This document shows, piece by piece, positions 13,820 through 25,955 of a stretch of DNA of 64,000 nucleotides. The stretch is from NCBI GenBank assembly GCA_027579435.1, contig JANBPK010001045.1, positions 1-64,000 on the forward strand, read 5' to 3'. This DNA is from Candolleomyces eurysporus. Taxonomy: Eukaryota > Basidiomycota > Agaricomycetes > Agaricales > Psathyrellaceae. The position numbers and the translations under genes are program-made. The notes under the pieces were generated by a model that saw only the letters and a list, made by a program, of their open reading frames with translations, was not told the origin of the DNA and ran no database searches. How positions within the stretch are numbered: position 1 is the stretch's first letter; every line of letters starts with the position of its first letter.

Positions 13820-16756
13820 TCAAGCAAATTCCACGAACTCAAAGTCGACTTTGGGCTTGATCCCCAGAATCACCTCCTTTAGCCGCACCCTGATCATACT
13901 CCCAGGTTGTGGACGGCCGGATTCATTCTTGACACCCCACACAGGGCCTCTAACGCCCAGATGAGGCACGCACACCCGAAAGACGAACATCCCACCAACA
14001 CTCGACCGCTTCCCGCGATCAAGTAAGAATCCATCGTACACGGCATCCGGATTGGAGGGCACAAACCCGTCACCCCTCAACTCCCCACTCAGCCACTGCC
14101 TGAGGAACATGGACTGCCAAAAGGCTTCGTGATATTGACCAGCCATAACCCTCGTCTTCTCCAACCTCGCAAACGATACTCTGAACCGATCCATCCAGTC
14201 CACGTCAAACGTCGGCTTGGACTGGCCCAATAGCGCGCTCTGCAGCTGCCAATGCGACACAAGGTCCAGGGCTCGACGCAGGGGAGAGGTGACGCGCGAG
14301 TACCCCTCCCCTTCGGTGGCCCCAATGTGATGGTGCGCTCCGGGCTCCAGCGAGTAGTCTGCCGGGTACATAGCTGCCACGTTGCTCGCGATTTCATGGT
14401 CAACGATGACACCTGACGGTCTCCTCGCCGCCATCATCGCTTCCTTATGCGCAGGTGAATAAAACATCGGCCCCTCCCCTGTCCGACGAATGAAAGGAAC
14501 GTTGTGTTTCAGGGCAAACCTAGACCCAACTCGCCCCGCCAGTTTCATGATTTCCGCTACCATCATTGAGGAGCCTCTCCCTGAAGAATCGCCCTCCACA
14601 ACGTATTCTTTGAACTCCGGGAACCCCTGGAATTGGCGGTATTGCAGAGTAGGCGTCATCGTGCCCGGTGGAAAGGCACCGACAGTGACCCGGCTGCCAA
14701 CCTGGAACGGTCGAACTGTGTGATTCCGGAGCCACCATTGCTGGAGTGTCTGGGAGACTTGGTGTAGCAGTCTAATGTCCCCCTTCTCCGCCTCGGACAA
14801 GCCTGAGGGCTCCGCAGCGGCTTTTGGAGCTGGACCCCCAAACGGTCGCTGAATAACACCAAGTTGCTCCATGTCGTAGCCCAAAAGCTTATCAACAGAT
14901 TGGTAGCTGATGACATGAATGTTGTTGATGACCCCGGCACGGACCTGGTAGTCGACCAGTTCTCCAGAGCTGTCGAGTTTCGCGCTGAAGGTCAAGACCC
15001 GAGAAGGTTTGCCTTTCTGCGCGCCGAGCGACCAACCGACTTGAGGATGGTGCATTAACGACCCGGGGAAAAGCGGCATCGTGTGATGAAGCAAGTATTG
15101 GGTTGTACCCTGCTTCATCGCATCGATGGCAAATGAATGGGTCGGAGGAAGAGTGGCAGTGGGGTTGGCGATGTGGGCGTGGACCCAGTATGATCCAGGT
15201 TCAGAGGGTATACGTTCGATAGATATCCCGTCGTCCAGTTCTTGAGCGTTTGGATCGTCAATGACGAAGACAGGGAGTTGACCAAAGTCGTGACGGACAG
15301 CCTCTAGGGGGTCCGATGGATAGAAATCTTCTGGACCCAATGGAGTGTTTGGTGCGGGTGGGAATGCAAGAGATCTCTCGACGACCTTGTCCCTCTTGGC
15401 GGTACGTTCCGATTTTGAATCCAATTCCGGTTCAATGTCAAGGGTTGATTGAATGACGACGAGATCTTGCCATGGAGGGAAGATACCCAGGTTTGTGAGC
15501 ATCCGGGCTACGCTCGCATCGTCGATGGTAGGTGCAGACGGGTCAAGAAGACGCATTATGGCGCTTCTGGAGATCAAATAAGGGTCTGCTTGATTACTCC
15601 GAGTTTGGCGGATGGACTTTTTGAGAAAGTCGATAATGGTTTGGTCGTCTTCGTTCCAGATGGGGGAAATGGGAGTTTCAGAGGGCGGTTCTAATGCTGA
15701 AGCCTTCAGTCGTCGAGCAGTTTCGGCTATGATGGGCTTCGCTTTTTCGACAAATGACAGTATCCTGCCGTCGTTCATCCGCTTCCAGGCCAAAACCTTC
15801 TCGAGTTCTTCCACTTCGTTTTGAGGCCGAATGTCGAAAGTCTGGGTGATGAGGTATGGAGTCCGAGCCACAAAATGGAGGGGATAATTCATCAAATGTC
15901 GATGCACTGCATAAATGGTGGGATACCGAGGATTGTCTTCAATCATTCGCGCCACCTCGGTAACGGAAACTTCGCCCCAGGCATTAGGATCCTTGTTCTT
16001 GAACCTGGCGTAAACGTCCGCTACGAAGCGAGAAATATGGCTGTACTTTGACTCGAGTTCTCGGACGAGGTCGCGCAACCTTTTCAAAACCTCGGTGCGT
16101 GCGTTAAGCTGAGAACCGACGGGGACTTCTTCCTTGCCACAACGTTCAACAAGGTTGAAAGGGATATAGGAAGGTAGAATGAAGGTGATGTCGGACGCAA
16201 GTGGTCGCCATATGTCACCATTGGCGGTGAACATAATGACTTGTCGCTGGGTAGCTTCGTAGTCGAAACCGAAGGATATACCGAATGACTCGATATCATT
16301 TCTGAATGACAATGTTAGTCGGGCGTGGAGGCAAGATATTGTTGAGATTCAGAATCACCTTCGAGTCACAATGAAAGAGCCTGGAACGACATCCAAGCCT
16401 CCTAGCGGATCGTCTTCGTCGGAGACAGAACTGCTGCTTGGATCCTCCTTGAAGTATAATTGCTTCTCCTGGGACGCAATGCTGGACCGGCCGCTGCTTT
16501 GAATGACATCCTTCAGGCGGTCTCCAGACTCATGACGGTTCAAGGTCTTCCATGAGTTACGAGCATTGGCCTGCTTGTTAATCATTTGGTTCGTTACACC
16601 TTCAAGGTGCTGAATTGTGGAAGGCTGCTTGTCGGGCTGCCATGTCTTGTTGGATGTCTTCCATAGATTTTGCTTCCGGGGTGCTGTAGAGTTAAAACGA
16701 ATGGACCGTGGAAGGGCTTGACGAGAGATGATAAAGGAAGGACCATTGCGCAACAT
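13820..16756 (-). CDS. mitochondrial RNase II-family exoribonuclease (Dss1/Cyt-4 type)
   Basis: Two exons are joined by an intron of about 50 nt near 16312-16358 (TRR|NDIESFG). The first 24 residues (MLRNGPSFIISRQALPRSIR) form a textbook mitochondrial presequence. The long second exon holds a weakly conserved N-terminal half and then the RNB catalytic domain. VFVIDDPNAQELDDGIS carries the conserved Asp cluster that binds Mg2+, followed by YWVHAHIANPTATLPP. The arrangement and length (about 960 aa) match yeast Dss1 and Neurospora CYT-4, the 3'-5' exonuclease of the mitochondrial degradosome that works with the Suv3 helicase. It starts only about 150 bp from the divergent gene at 16906, so the two probably share a promoter. 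Confidence 0.9.
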
Positions 16757-16905
16757 GACCGCTCTGTGCGACGCGGTGAACGGAGCAACGCGAGAACGGA
16801 GTGACCGTGACGCAGGCCTGTTTCCAAAAATTCAGCCGAGCGGCCCGGTGATCCGTCACCGCGCTACTGATTCCGAGCACTTTTCCTCCTCTGCACAGTC
16901 CAACC

Positions 16906-17968
16906 ATGTTCAAGCGAGTCGAAAAGCGGAGAAGACGACAGCAAGAGGAGGAAGAGCTTGGCCTCGATGACGAGCTCAAGCAAATCCTAGGCATGCAAGA
17001 TACCGATTCGGAGGAATCAGATTCCGCGTCCGAATCAGACGAGAGCGGCGACGAAGAACACGGCGAATATCATGGTCCCGACGGCGGAGATTCAGAAGAA
17101 GAGGACAGTGAGATCGACGAAGATGATGAAGAAAGACGTCCAAAAGGGCCGCTTGACCTCCCCGTCTCTCTCACAGTCCAGCAAGCCTTGAAGGAGCCCC
17201 TTATCCCTGCACCCGACGACCCTCTCCTCAGTTTTTGCGTCGTCTGCCCAGGAAAGACCCTTCGAGCCGAAAAGATGGTGCAAATTCACCTCACTTCCAA
17301 TGCATGTGCGCTTTCTCGTGCTTACTATTGCCATTTACCGGCTAACTAATTATCTGAACTTACTCCAGGGCCACAAGCGAAGATTTAATCAATTCGTCCG
17401 TCACTCGAAAGACGTTGATCCACAAGAAGATGCTCTTGCTGTTGTTCTGGAAAAGATGCAAAATGAACAGTCGACGTTCGCTAGTGCACCACCTGAAAGT
17501 GGGAAATCGAAACGCGCCTTGAAGAAGGTACAGTGTAGCCGGTTCTCATTTGCTGAACATGTATTAAAAATCGATCAGGAAGCGTCCAAAGCTCTCCGCA
17601 AAGCAAAACGCGAAAAGGCCAAAGCCAAAAAACAAGCCAAATTTCAGCTCGCCGAGCAGAATACCGATGCGGATGCTTCTAAAACCAAGGAGAAAGCGCC
17701 TAAATCAAAGTCGAAGCAAGCTGATGTCCCTGATACCAAACCCTCGCCACCTGCGAAGAAACGGCGCCGTCTATCGGAAAGCGCCCCCAAAGTACCTCCT
17801 GAATCATCTACGAAGAAAGATACGGTTACAACGAAGCCTCCAAGTGAACTCCCTCCCTCCAAACCCTCCAAACCTGCTTCCTCGAAACCCAGCATCAAAA
17901 GTATCGCTCGTTCTGCTACCCACCGAGCCAGGGCTGCTCTCGCTCATAGTCGTAAGGCCAAGTCTTGA
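16906..17968 (+). CDS. acidic/basic protein with U1-type zinc finger, function unknown
   Basis: The model has three exons (16906-17301, 17369-17527, 17579-17968), each a multiple of three, giving 314 aa. The N-terminus is basic (MFKRVEKRRRRQ), then a strongly acidic Ser/Glu/Asp tract, then a finger of the U1/matrin kind: FCVVCPGK (CxxC), then HLTSNGHKRRF (His-x5-His). The C-terminal half is Lys-rich with KKRRR clusters, as in nucleolar or chromatin proteins. I do not recognise a named family. The first intron needs a GC donor (AAT|gcatgt) to keep the finger intact; the second intron (51 nt) is free of in-frame stops, so it could be retained. A role in ribosome biogenesis is a guess from composition. 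Confidence 0.75.
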
Positions 17969-18147
17969 ATATATGTGCCATGTACTTCCGTAGCACATTG
18001 ACGATTTTTTCGAGAGTGTTCCGTGACGGTCCAGCAATCGTCAATGACTTTGAATAGCATCGAAGTTATAAAAAACACAAGCCTATACAAAACATACAGA
18101 TCGTCCAGTCATGACTAGCGTAAATAAATAGTACAACACGATTTCTA

Positions 18148-21100
18148 CTACACAATGGCACCATCCGGCAAAGCATAATACAAGGGTGTATAAAACACAT
18201 GGTAAAAGTGTCCATTCTTTCCTCCTCCTCGCTCGTTCCCATAATATTCCATGGGGAACCAGTGTTCCTCAGGCAAGACCTCTTTCTTTACTCTCCTGTA
18301 CCGGGCCTCCTGGCTACTATCAGTGATGTTCGTTCCGTGCTTTGGAACCACAAACTGTCCAATTTGCATCTCGGTGTCGGTGATGATTCCACGGGATACG
18401 CGTGCGTAGGATGTGCGGTAGAGGTCGCGATAGAGGATGTACTCGCACCTACAGGCCGTAAGATACACGGATAACGAGACTGAAAGTAGTTAACCCACCA
18501 GCGGTCCATGTCGTCCTTGTCGATATCATGCACATTACCGTCCTTCACCAAGATCTCATAGGGATTTGCTATTCAGGCCAACAGAGTCAGTGAACCTGTT
18601 GCAACAACGATTCATCAAAAATTAATGAATCCTCACGTCTCAATGCATGCGGTCTTGTCACAACATAGCCTAGGAAAATGACCGGCCGTGACGACGCGGC
18701 CATAATACTCGCCAATTCTGTGCTTTGCAGTTCCCGGTCCAATCTATCTTCCTCTGTTTGGAATATAACAGATCACTTTAGTCAAAAGACAAGGCCAAAA
18801 AGATGAAAAAAAAGCGAGACCTTGTCCATTATGAGCCACAATAACTGTGATCTCGGTTCCGAACACGTCCAGAACGGCTTCGATTGCAGGTGCCAGTTCA
18901 CCGTGAGGTGAAGGAAGGAGATGGTGGGTCGTATTGATAATAGGGAACTAAAGGGTATCAATCTGCATCAGCACGCATGTACTATGGGGACCCTACCAAA
19001 GCTCAAACGCACCTTGGACAGCAAAACGGCTCCCCAGGTATGCTCGTTCGGCCCTGGCCCAATGTCAACGTTCTGAGCAACGACAACAGGTTATTAGAGT
19101 AGATTCAGGAAGCAAAATGAGTTGGCTCACGTATCCGAGATCCTCGACAAGCATTCTCGTCCTATGATGATCTCACTGTCAAAACCAGACTCCAGCAAAC
19201 CTATCCCAATGAACTCACAAATCCCGGTGTCCGAACGCCGTCCTCTAATAGATAGCCATCAACACCAACCAGGGACGAGAAGATAAAAAGAACGCACATG
19301 TAAATCAGTCTCCAGCAACCCCACAATATCCAACTGCATATCTTGTATCAACTCCTTCATCCCTCGCTGACTATCATGTCCAACATTATCAAACCCAAAA
19401 TGCACCGTCCAGATCGCAGCATTCAACACGCGCGCTGAGCCGGGCTTGTAAGGGCGTGGAGGGGCTAAAGGAAGGTGGTACAAGCTCCCGAACACGGATA
19501 GTGCCATAGCGAGCGTGAGCGTAATGTAGGCATACTTGCTAGGTGAACGGGTTCTCGGCGAATCCGACTCAGGTTCAGAGGAGAGCAATGTCAAGTCTCT
19601 GTGTCTCTTCAGCCCAGGCCAGGAAAATGCAGGCGCTAGGCAAAGCAGCTGGGCGATGAGCACGCTGTAAGAATTGAATTTAGTGGATAAGGCGGAAGCA
19701 AAGGAAGCACCGACAAATCGAACTTACGCATCAGTCCGCTCTCTGAATACATGTCCACCGGGCACGAAGGCATAGGCGACAGTGAATATACTGGCCAAAT
19801 TGAATAGAATGTACACCACCATCGCGCTTGCGTAGACCTTGCCCAGTTGCGAAGCTTGGGCGCCATCAGTCTCGTCGTCGTCTTCGCTCGTGATCTATGG
19901 ATTCAGTTGAGTCCAAGTATCCTCCATGGTTATAAGAGGTGGCACGTACCCGCGCAACTTTGGCAGCATTCTCGAGGATCCCAGGTGTCACACTTGACAA
20001 GACAAACGCCAGCAGCAAGCTCCACCCATAGCCTTCCCAATCTCGTTCGGAATACATCCCATAGGCACCGAGACAACCAACCAACCACCAGATAGGACTG
20101 GCGAGGATCCTTCTCGAGAAAGTCCTTGACCCAGAGGCAGCAACGCCAAGCGCAACACCAAGGCAGAGCGTGACCATAGTCGCCACACCGAATACATGAG
20201 GCAATGGTCCGCGAGGTTTTCCGTTCTCCCATCCTGTCCATGACGCTGCGACTAATGTACTTGGGTCGGCTAACAGGTTATGCAACGAGAAAACGAGGCT
20301 TCCAAGAGGTAATGAGGTGGTAATGAAAGTGGAAAGGTAAGGAGATGCTGCAATGACTTTTGGTTTGGGGGCGTTGGCTTTGGGTTTCGCGGACGAAGAA
20401 GGGCGGGTGGCGAATTCCAGGAGGGAGACCAAGGCCAAAGCCAACCCCGTCTTGTTCCAGCCACCGTTCTTCGGGTCAATGAAAGGCCAAACTGGGAAGC
20501 GATTGACATGAGCGCCAAACCCAAGATGCATATGTACGTGATGGAAAAAGAACTCACTTGGGTTGTTGCCATGGTTGACATGCTTCGATAGCGATGCGCT
20601 CACGAAACCAAGCACCACCATAACGCTCCAATACCGAACACCTCGACCCTGAGCTTTTCCCTCTCCTTTGACTAGTCCTGCCCAAAGGACAACTTCACGC
20701 TGGATCATCGTTGCACAGCTGAGTCCGACAATGCCGAGCCTAACCACGGGACTATCGCTCGTCCATGCTCCCAATGCAGCGTATTGCACCAAGGACGCGA
20801 TGGTCTGGCCCTTCTTGCTTCTAAGCATTTGAAACCATGTCTTGATACCGGTTTCCGCGTTGGCAGGGAGGAAGAACGGTGTGGTCGGTAAGAAGAAAGG
20901 TGTAAGCAACGTAAGGAGGGTGAACTCTTGCCCAGCAATGCCAAGTTCCCAGATCGAAAAGTAGAAAAGGGTGGGAATGAGAGCAGTGAAGAGAGACCAG
21001 AAGACGTAGGCTGGTCGTTAAGCATCAGAATCTGTTAAGGGCTTGAGGAACAATTCGAGTGCTTACATCGGTAGAGGTCTGATACAAAACTGAGAGCAGC

Positions 21101-22299
21101 TCTTTTGGAGTTGAAAACGTTTTGTACTTCCGGGATTTGGGGCGTGATAGGGTTGGCAACAGCACTGCTTTCGGCATGAGATGGAGGACTGAGAGCGCTC
21201 TCCAGAGCGGTTTTCATGGCCACATCCGATTTCTCGACAACTTCTTCATGTTTGTCCTGAGGCTTAGCTGTTTGCTTGGTGTTGCTTTCAGAAACAGCAG
21301 GTCTAAGGTCGGATTCCGTCAGTCAAAACTTGAAAGAAATCATATTACGCCAGACGATGGAGCTGGTGGTACTCGTACATTTCCGTAGCAGTTTTATCCT
21401 TTGCAGAACCTGAAGACTCTGGTCTTTGGGGACCAATTGTAATCTATTGGAATGAATTAGGGATTCCGTTCCTGAAGAATAATTGAGATGCAAACTCACG
21501 TATGTGCCAGCTTGTTTCAGTTCCCTCTCTGTGATGGAATCGAAAAAGATGTCGAAGAAGATGAGTGACCATTCGAAGATAGCGTAGGAGGAGTAGGCTA
21601 GAATGGCTGGGTCAACCTTCGAAGAGCGTAACAGAAGAGATAGAGGTACCTCCAGGGATCCTGTGCACCTTGTGCTGAATATAAAAGTACACTAAAGGTG
21701 CAATGGTCGCAAAGAACATCGTGGCAACAGCGGTCCTGCACTCGGGTATTCAGAGCAAATCACAGCTTCCGAGCAACACAAACGTACCTGCCCCGTCTGA
21801 CGCCACGTCCTTTGCTCATGAGAGTACTTCCAGCCATCCAGGGTATGTTGAGAGCGATATACCCGATCATCAGGACGTCGTGCATTAAGCCACTGTCGCT
21901 AGAGGTGATATAGACCCATCCTCCACACGAAATTGTTCGCAGAACTCCAAACACGAATAGAGAGGTTGAACCGTAGAGGTGATACGTCAGGAAAAGGATG
22001 ACGAAACGTGGTGCAGCAGTCAACGCTATGAAAATCTGGAAGACGTTGCGCTCAGGGTACCAGTCTCCAATCCTACGAGTCTTGGGTTCAGAGCTGCTTG
22101 GGAAAGGAAGAAACAGAGGTCAGACTCACGTCGCTGACACGGAAGGGAGCCATTCTTGAGGGTACCCAGCTACCCCATTCTTGACGATTTTCTTGTAATG
22201 CAGGTTGCACCCGATGGCAAAGGCACTGCCAAAGGCCAAGAGTGAGAGAATGGTCTGGAAACGGGCAACGAGGGCGGCGTTGATGTTCAGTGTCGCCAT
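18148..22299 (-). CDS. CWH43: Cwh43-type GPI-anchor lipid (ceramide) remodelling protein
   Basis: This is a long multi-exon membrane protein. The N-terminal exon ([15 protein letters not shown] ... [15 protein letters not shown]) and the following helices match the Frag1/DRAM-like half of Cwh43. The middle has many hydrophobic helices ([21 protein letters not shown]). The C-terminal third is the exonuclease/endonuclease/phosphatase-like half: [39 protein letters not shown], and the ending [12 protein letters not shown] with [17 protein letters not shown]. In yeast Cwh43 replaces the diacylglycerol of GPI anchors with ceramide in the ER. The start is the ATG of the first exon at 22299, about 200 bp from the divergent GTPase gene. 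Exon borders inside 18470-19260 and 21000-22100 were not resolved base by base. Confidence 0.9.
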
Positions 22300-22496
22300 C
22301 GTCGCGCTGAACCTCGAGGACCGGGCTTCACTGTCGTCGTGGTCGTTGGGAATCCGGGGCTAGTATGCGCCGCCGATGTGGGCAAGCAGTTTGGCTCGGC
22401 GCGCTCAGGTGAACGAGGACGAGAGAGGGTGATGATGTCATTCTAAATATGTCATCAAATTCATGATGAAGAAATACCCGGGTACGGTCACTAGCC

Positions 22497-23616
22497 ATGA
22501 TACCCATCACCGTCTTCACTGGCTTCCTGGGCGCAGGAAAAACCAGCATAATACTCTCTCTCCTTCCAAAGCTCCCCAAAGACTACAGCGTCGTCCTTCT
22601 CAAGAATGAGTTTGGTGACGTAGAGGGTGCGTGCGCAGACCGGCTCACTTCGGGTACAGGATCCGACTAACCTTGGGCAGTTGATAGCAAACTCGCATCT
22701 TCATCGTCGAACCTGACCGCAGTCAACGAGATCCTCAATGGGTGTCTCTGCTGTGTGCTCGTAGGGCAGATGCAGTCAGCTTTGCTCGAGATCAAAGAGA
22801 AATTCAGCCCAGATCGCATCATAATCGAGTGCTCTGGTTCTGCCTTCCCCGCTACCCTCGCTTTCCAGATCCGCCAGCTCGAGAAGGATACGGAAGGGGC
22901 CTTCAAGCTCGATGCTATTGTCACTGTCATCGATGCCGAAAATTTTGCAGGGTATGAAGATACCTCGCCCACAGCCCGAATGCAGGCCAGCTATTCGGAT
23001 GTCATTCTCATCGTAAGTTTTCAATCAACATATTCTTGATCGCTGGCTGTGACGAGTGCTCCAGAACAAATGGGAACACGTATCCGAACGTCAACTAGAC
23101 GTCGTCCTCGATCATTTGCACACCCTCAATGATTTGACGCCAAAGATCAAGTGCCAAGGTCGTGATGGGGTCGACCCAGACCTTATCTTTGGCCTTGACT
23201 CTCAGCTTTTCCGACTGGAGGAGAGAGAGCGACACGAACATCCACATTCGCACTCTCACCCACATACAGACGAAGTTCAGACGTTCACCATTTCCTCCTC
23301 CACCCTCCCTACTAGCCTTCCGACCAAGGCGCAGGTTGAGGACACCATCCTCAAAGAGTTATCGAAGGAGGTTGTGTACCGCCTCAAAGGATTCATATTG
23401 CTCGCGCCCTCTGATCCCCAGGCCTCCTCCTCGCTTGAAATCCTTAACTGGGCATTTGGGAGGTGGGATTGGACGCGCTATCAATCGACCGACTCGGAGA
23501 CCACACCTACCTTCGTACGCCTCACTATTATGGGTGAAAGGGGCCCACAGTTGCGTAACTCGGGAAAGAAAGTAGCACAGTTGCTTGGTGCAGAAGTCGT
23601 TGGAAACGATGTATGA
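22497..23616 (+). CDS. COG0523/CobW-family zinc-binding GTPase
   Basis: Three exons (22497-22626, 22681-23012, 23065-23616) add up to 338 codons in frame. Walker A is GFLGAGKTS near residue 10. The family CxCC metal site is NGCLCCVLVG. A His-rich loop (HEHPHSHSHPHTDE) follows, as in zinc-handling members. IIIECSGSAFPATLAF and a C-terminal CobW_C-like region (LNWAFGRWDWTRYQS) complete the protein. In eukaryotes this family includes ZNG1, a GTP-dependent zinc chaperone for methionine aminopeptidase. A metal-chaperone role is therefore likely, though the exact client is unproven. Confidence 0.9.
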
Positions 23617-24250
23617 CCGTCCTTTACAGAACTAGACAATGAGAAATGCTAGTCTTCCACTACGATGGTTTGATACTTCGGAATCTGGCTGGAATTAGGA
23701 AGCAAGCTATATGATTTGTCCCAAAGATATTTCTTTCTAGCACTTCCTGTTTTCGCTGCCTTCAGGCCCCAGATCCTTTGTGAACCGCCATAGTGGAGGG
23801 CGGGCCGGCTACCGCGAGCGCGAGCAGGCGCGTCTACGCGTGATGTTGTGTATAGATGAGTGTGGGAACCACTACGTCACGCGTCACTCGCGTCGAAATC
23901 ACCCTGCTGACCCCGAGCTTTGTCTGACTGTCCTCGATCCATTACTCTACTTTCTACCGTAACAATGGGAACATTCGTTCCAGCTCGCTCTGTAGCCATA
24001 TCGACACCAACAATGGGCATTCATCTCCTTTGTCGACACTGGATCCCGTTCACCACACTTGCATAGTGCTTGGGGAATACGACACCGTCAACTGCATTGC
24101 TCATCAATTGATTTTCTTTGAAAAGGGGAAACAAACGAGTGGCGGGACTATGTCCTCCACTTCAGGCGGAGATCTCTTTCACCTAAACAACCACCACTGT
24201 GTGGTGCGATTCATTTAAAAGGCCTACCTGGTCGACTACCCACACTAACC
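23617..24250. other. intergenic, promoter of the C2H2 gene
   Basis: This 630-base spacer lies between two + strand genes. A TATA-like ATTTAAAAGG occurs near 24213-24222, close to the ATG at 24251. No other supported feature. Confidence 0.4.
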
Positions 24251-25587
24251 ATGTCTCTCCCTTTTGCCTCCCCTTGCCCCGACCCTTTCTCCGATGATTT
24301 CATCCTCCCAGACCAGCCACCTCCCGGATTCACTAATTTCGGCTCGTACTCCCCCATTTTCGGCTGCGAAGATCTCAGCCTGCTCCTACCCTCCGGTCCA
24401 TCGTCTGTTGACAGACTTGAACTGGGAGATATTTATCCACTTGGTATGCCGCTACCTGAAGCCTTTCCCTCCGACGACTGCCCCATACTTCAACAAGGAG
24501 AGGACTTCCTCCAATACTTCGATCATCCTCCTCTTGACACCTCCGGCTTGCCACCCGTTCAATTCCCTCTCGACCCCGTANGGAACGAAGACCGGATGGC
24601 TTCTCACGAAATGTTCTCAATTCGCGAAAAGGACCTCCCTGCAAGAGCAGAGGATGCCTTGAGAACGCGCCTCGCAGTTAATCCACTATCCGTAGGCGAT
24701 TGCCTCGGCCTAGTGGTTGAAAAACCAGCAGTACATCGGCAGAGGGAGGCGCCTATCAAAGGGTATGTATCAAACGCGACCGTAACCGGCTGTCTACTGA
24801 TCCCCGTCGTAGTCTGCTCGTTGGTAGTGAGCCACTGATCAACATCCCAGCCCTGTCTCGCACCCCGCGGCACGGACCCTCTCGTTCTCAAAGGAGAAGG
24901 ACCCCACCGTCCCCGTACGCGTTCCCCCAGGGCTCCATCATGTCGCCTCCTCCTCCTCCCTCCCCGTCGCCTTCCTTCCCCAGCTCGGCGTCTACCCCGT
25001 TCGCTTCACCTTCCTTCTCGGTCTCGGCTCCTCTTCCATCCGACAACGAACAGGATAGCAGTGACAATGAATACCTGCCTCAACAAAGCGAACGTCGGAA
25101 GAAGCGTCCCCAGAAGCGCCACCACGCGCCCTCCCAAAAGCCTCGTCCTCGCACTTACGTTCGCAGGACTCCAGCTATACACGGGTCGGCTCCGGACAAC
25201 GACAAATTGGAGAAGAAGTTGAAGCCTACTAATCTCCAGACCGTTCTGGAAGACCTTCCATACCGCTTTGAGGACATCAAAAAGATCGATGGATTCTGGC
25301 ACTGTCCTTTCCCGGACTGCTCGCACAAAACGTCAAGCGAAGGCGATCTCGGACGGCACCTAGAGTCTAGTGCACATGCAACCCACCGTTATGTTTGCCT
25401 CGCCTCCGACTGTCTGGAGACATTTGCCCGGGACGATTCGATGAAACGCCATCATGCTAATAATAGAGGCAGGCATCACAAGGCTGAGCATGACCGCAGG
25501 GTGAAGAGAGGTATCCCTCGCCGTGTTCGTGTGGCCGAGCTGCCCTGGTTGAAGGAGCAGGTCCGCAGGGACGAGGATATGTTGTGA
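24251..25587 (+). CDS. C2H2 zinc-finger protein, probable transcription factor
   Basis: Two exons (24251-24762 and 24813-25587) give 429 codons. The N-terminal 250 residues are Pro/Ser-rich with acidic patches, a typical activation region. A basic stretch (RRKKRPQKRHH) that could be a nuclear signal follows. Residues near 350-410 contain two Cys2His2-like fingers: FWHCPFPDCSHKT with RHLESSAH, then YVCLASDCLETFARDDSMKRHH. Finger spacing is non-classical and resembles basidiomycete regulators without a common name. The N at 24581 sits inside a codon (NGG) and keeping it as a base preserves the frame, unlike the N at 1800. Target genes unknown. Confidence 0.85.
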
Positions 25588-25955
25588 ACTGGGAGTCGGG
25601 TGGCGACTTCCTTATAGATTACGATTGCATTTGACCATTTATGACGCGACGATTTCACTTCCTCTGCACGATCTCATTCCTTTAATTTCTTTCGTTCGTT
25701 CGTTCGTTCGTTCTTTCATTGATTCATGTTTGCTGAGCTAGACCATTCCTTTCCCTTCTACACTTAATAATGTCAGGCTGGACCTGGTGCTTTGCACACA
25801 CATTCTACGTATACGCCATTCCCAAAACATTAATGAATAGAGCATAGGCTTGCTAATAATGTACAAAATGTAGAGGTACACGCATACTATCACGATAAAC
25901 GAGGATGGGTCACATATATACGGAATGTTCAAGTTAAATTAAAGCGCGAAGAGTA
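25588..25955. other. convergent intergenic region
   Basis: The 3' ends of the C2H2 gene (+) and homogentisate dioxygenase (-) face each other here. It holds a TTCG microsatellite (25691-25713) and AT-rich sequence, and no coding signal. Confidence 0.5.
25691..25713. repeat. TTCG tetranucleotide microsatellite
   Basis: Five to six tandem copies of TTCG lie just downstream of the C2H2 stop codon, probably within its 3' UTR. Likely length-polymorphic. Confidence 0.8.
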
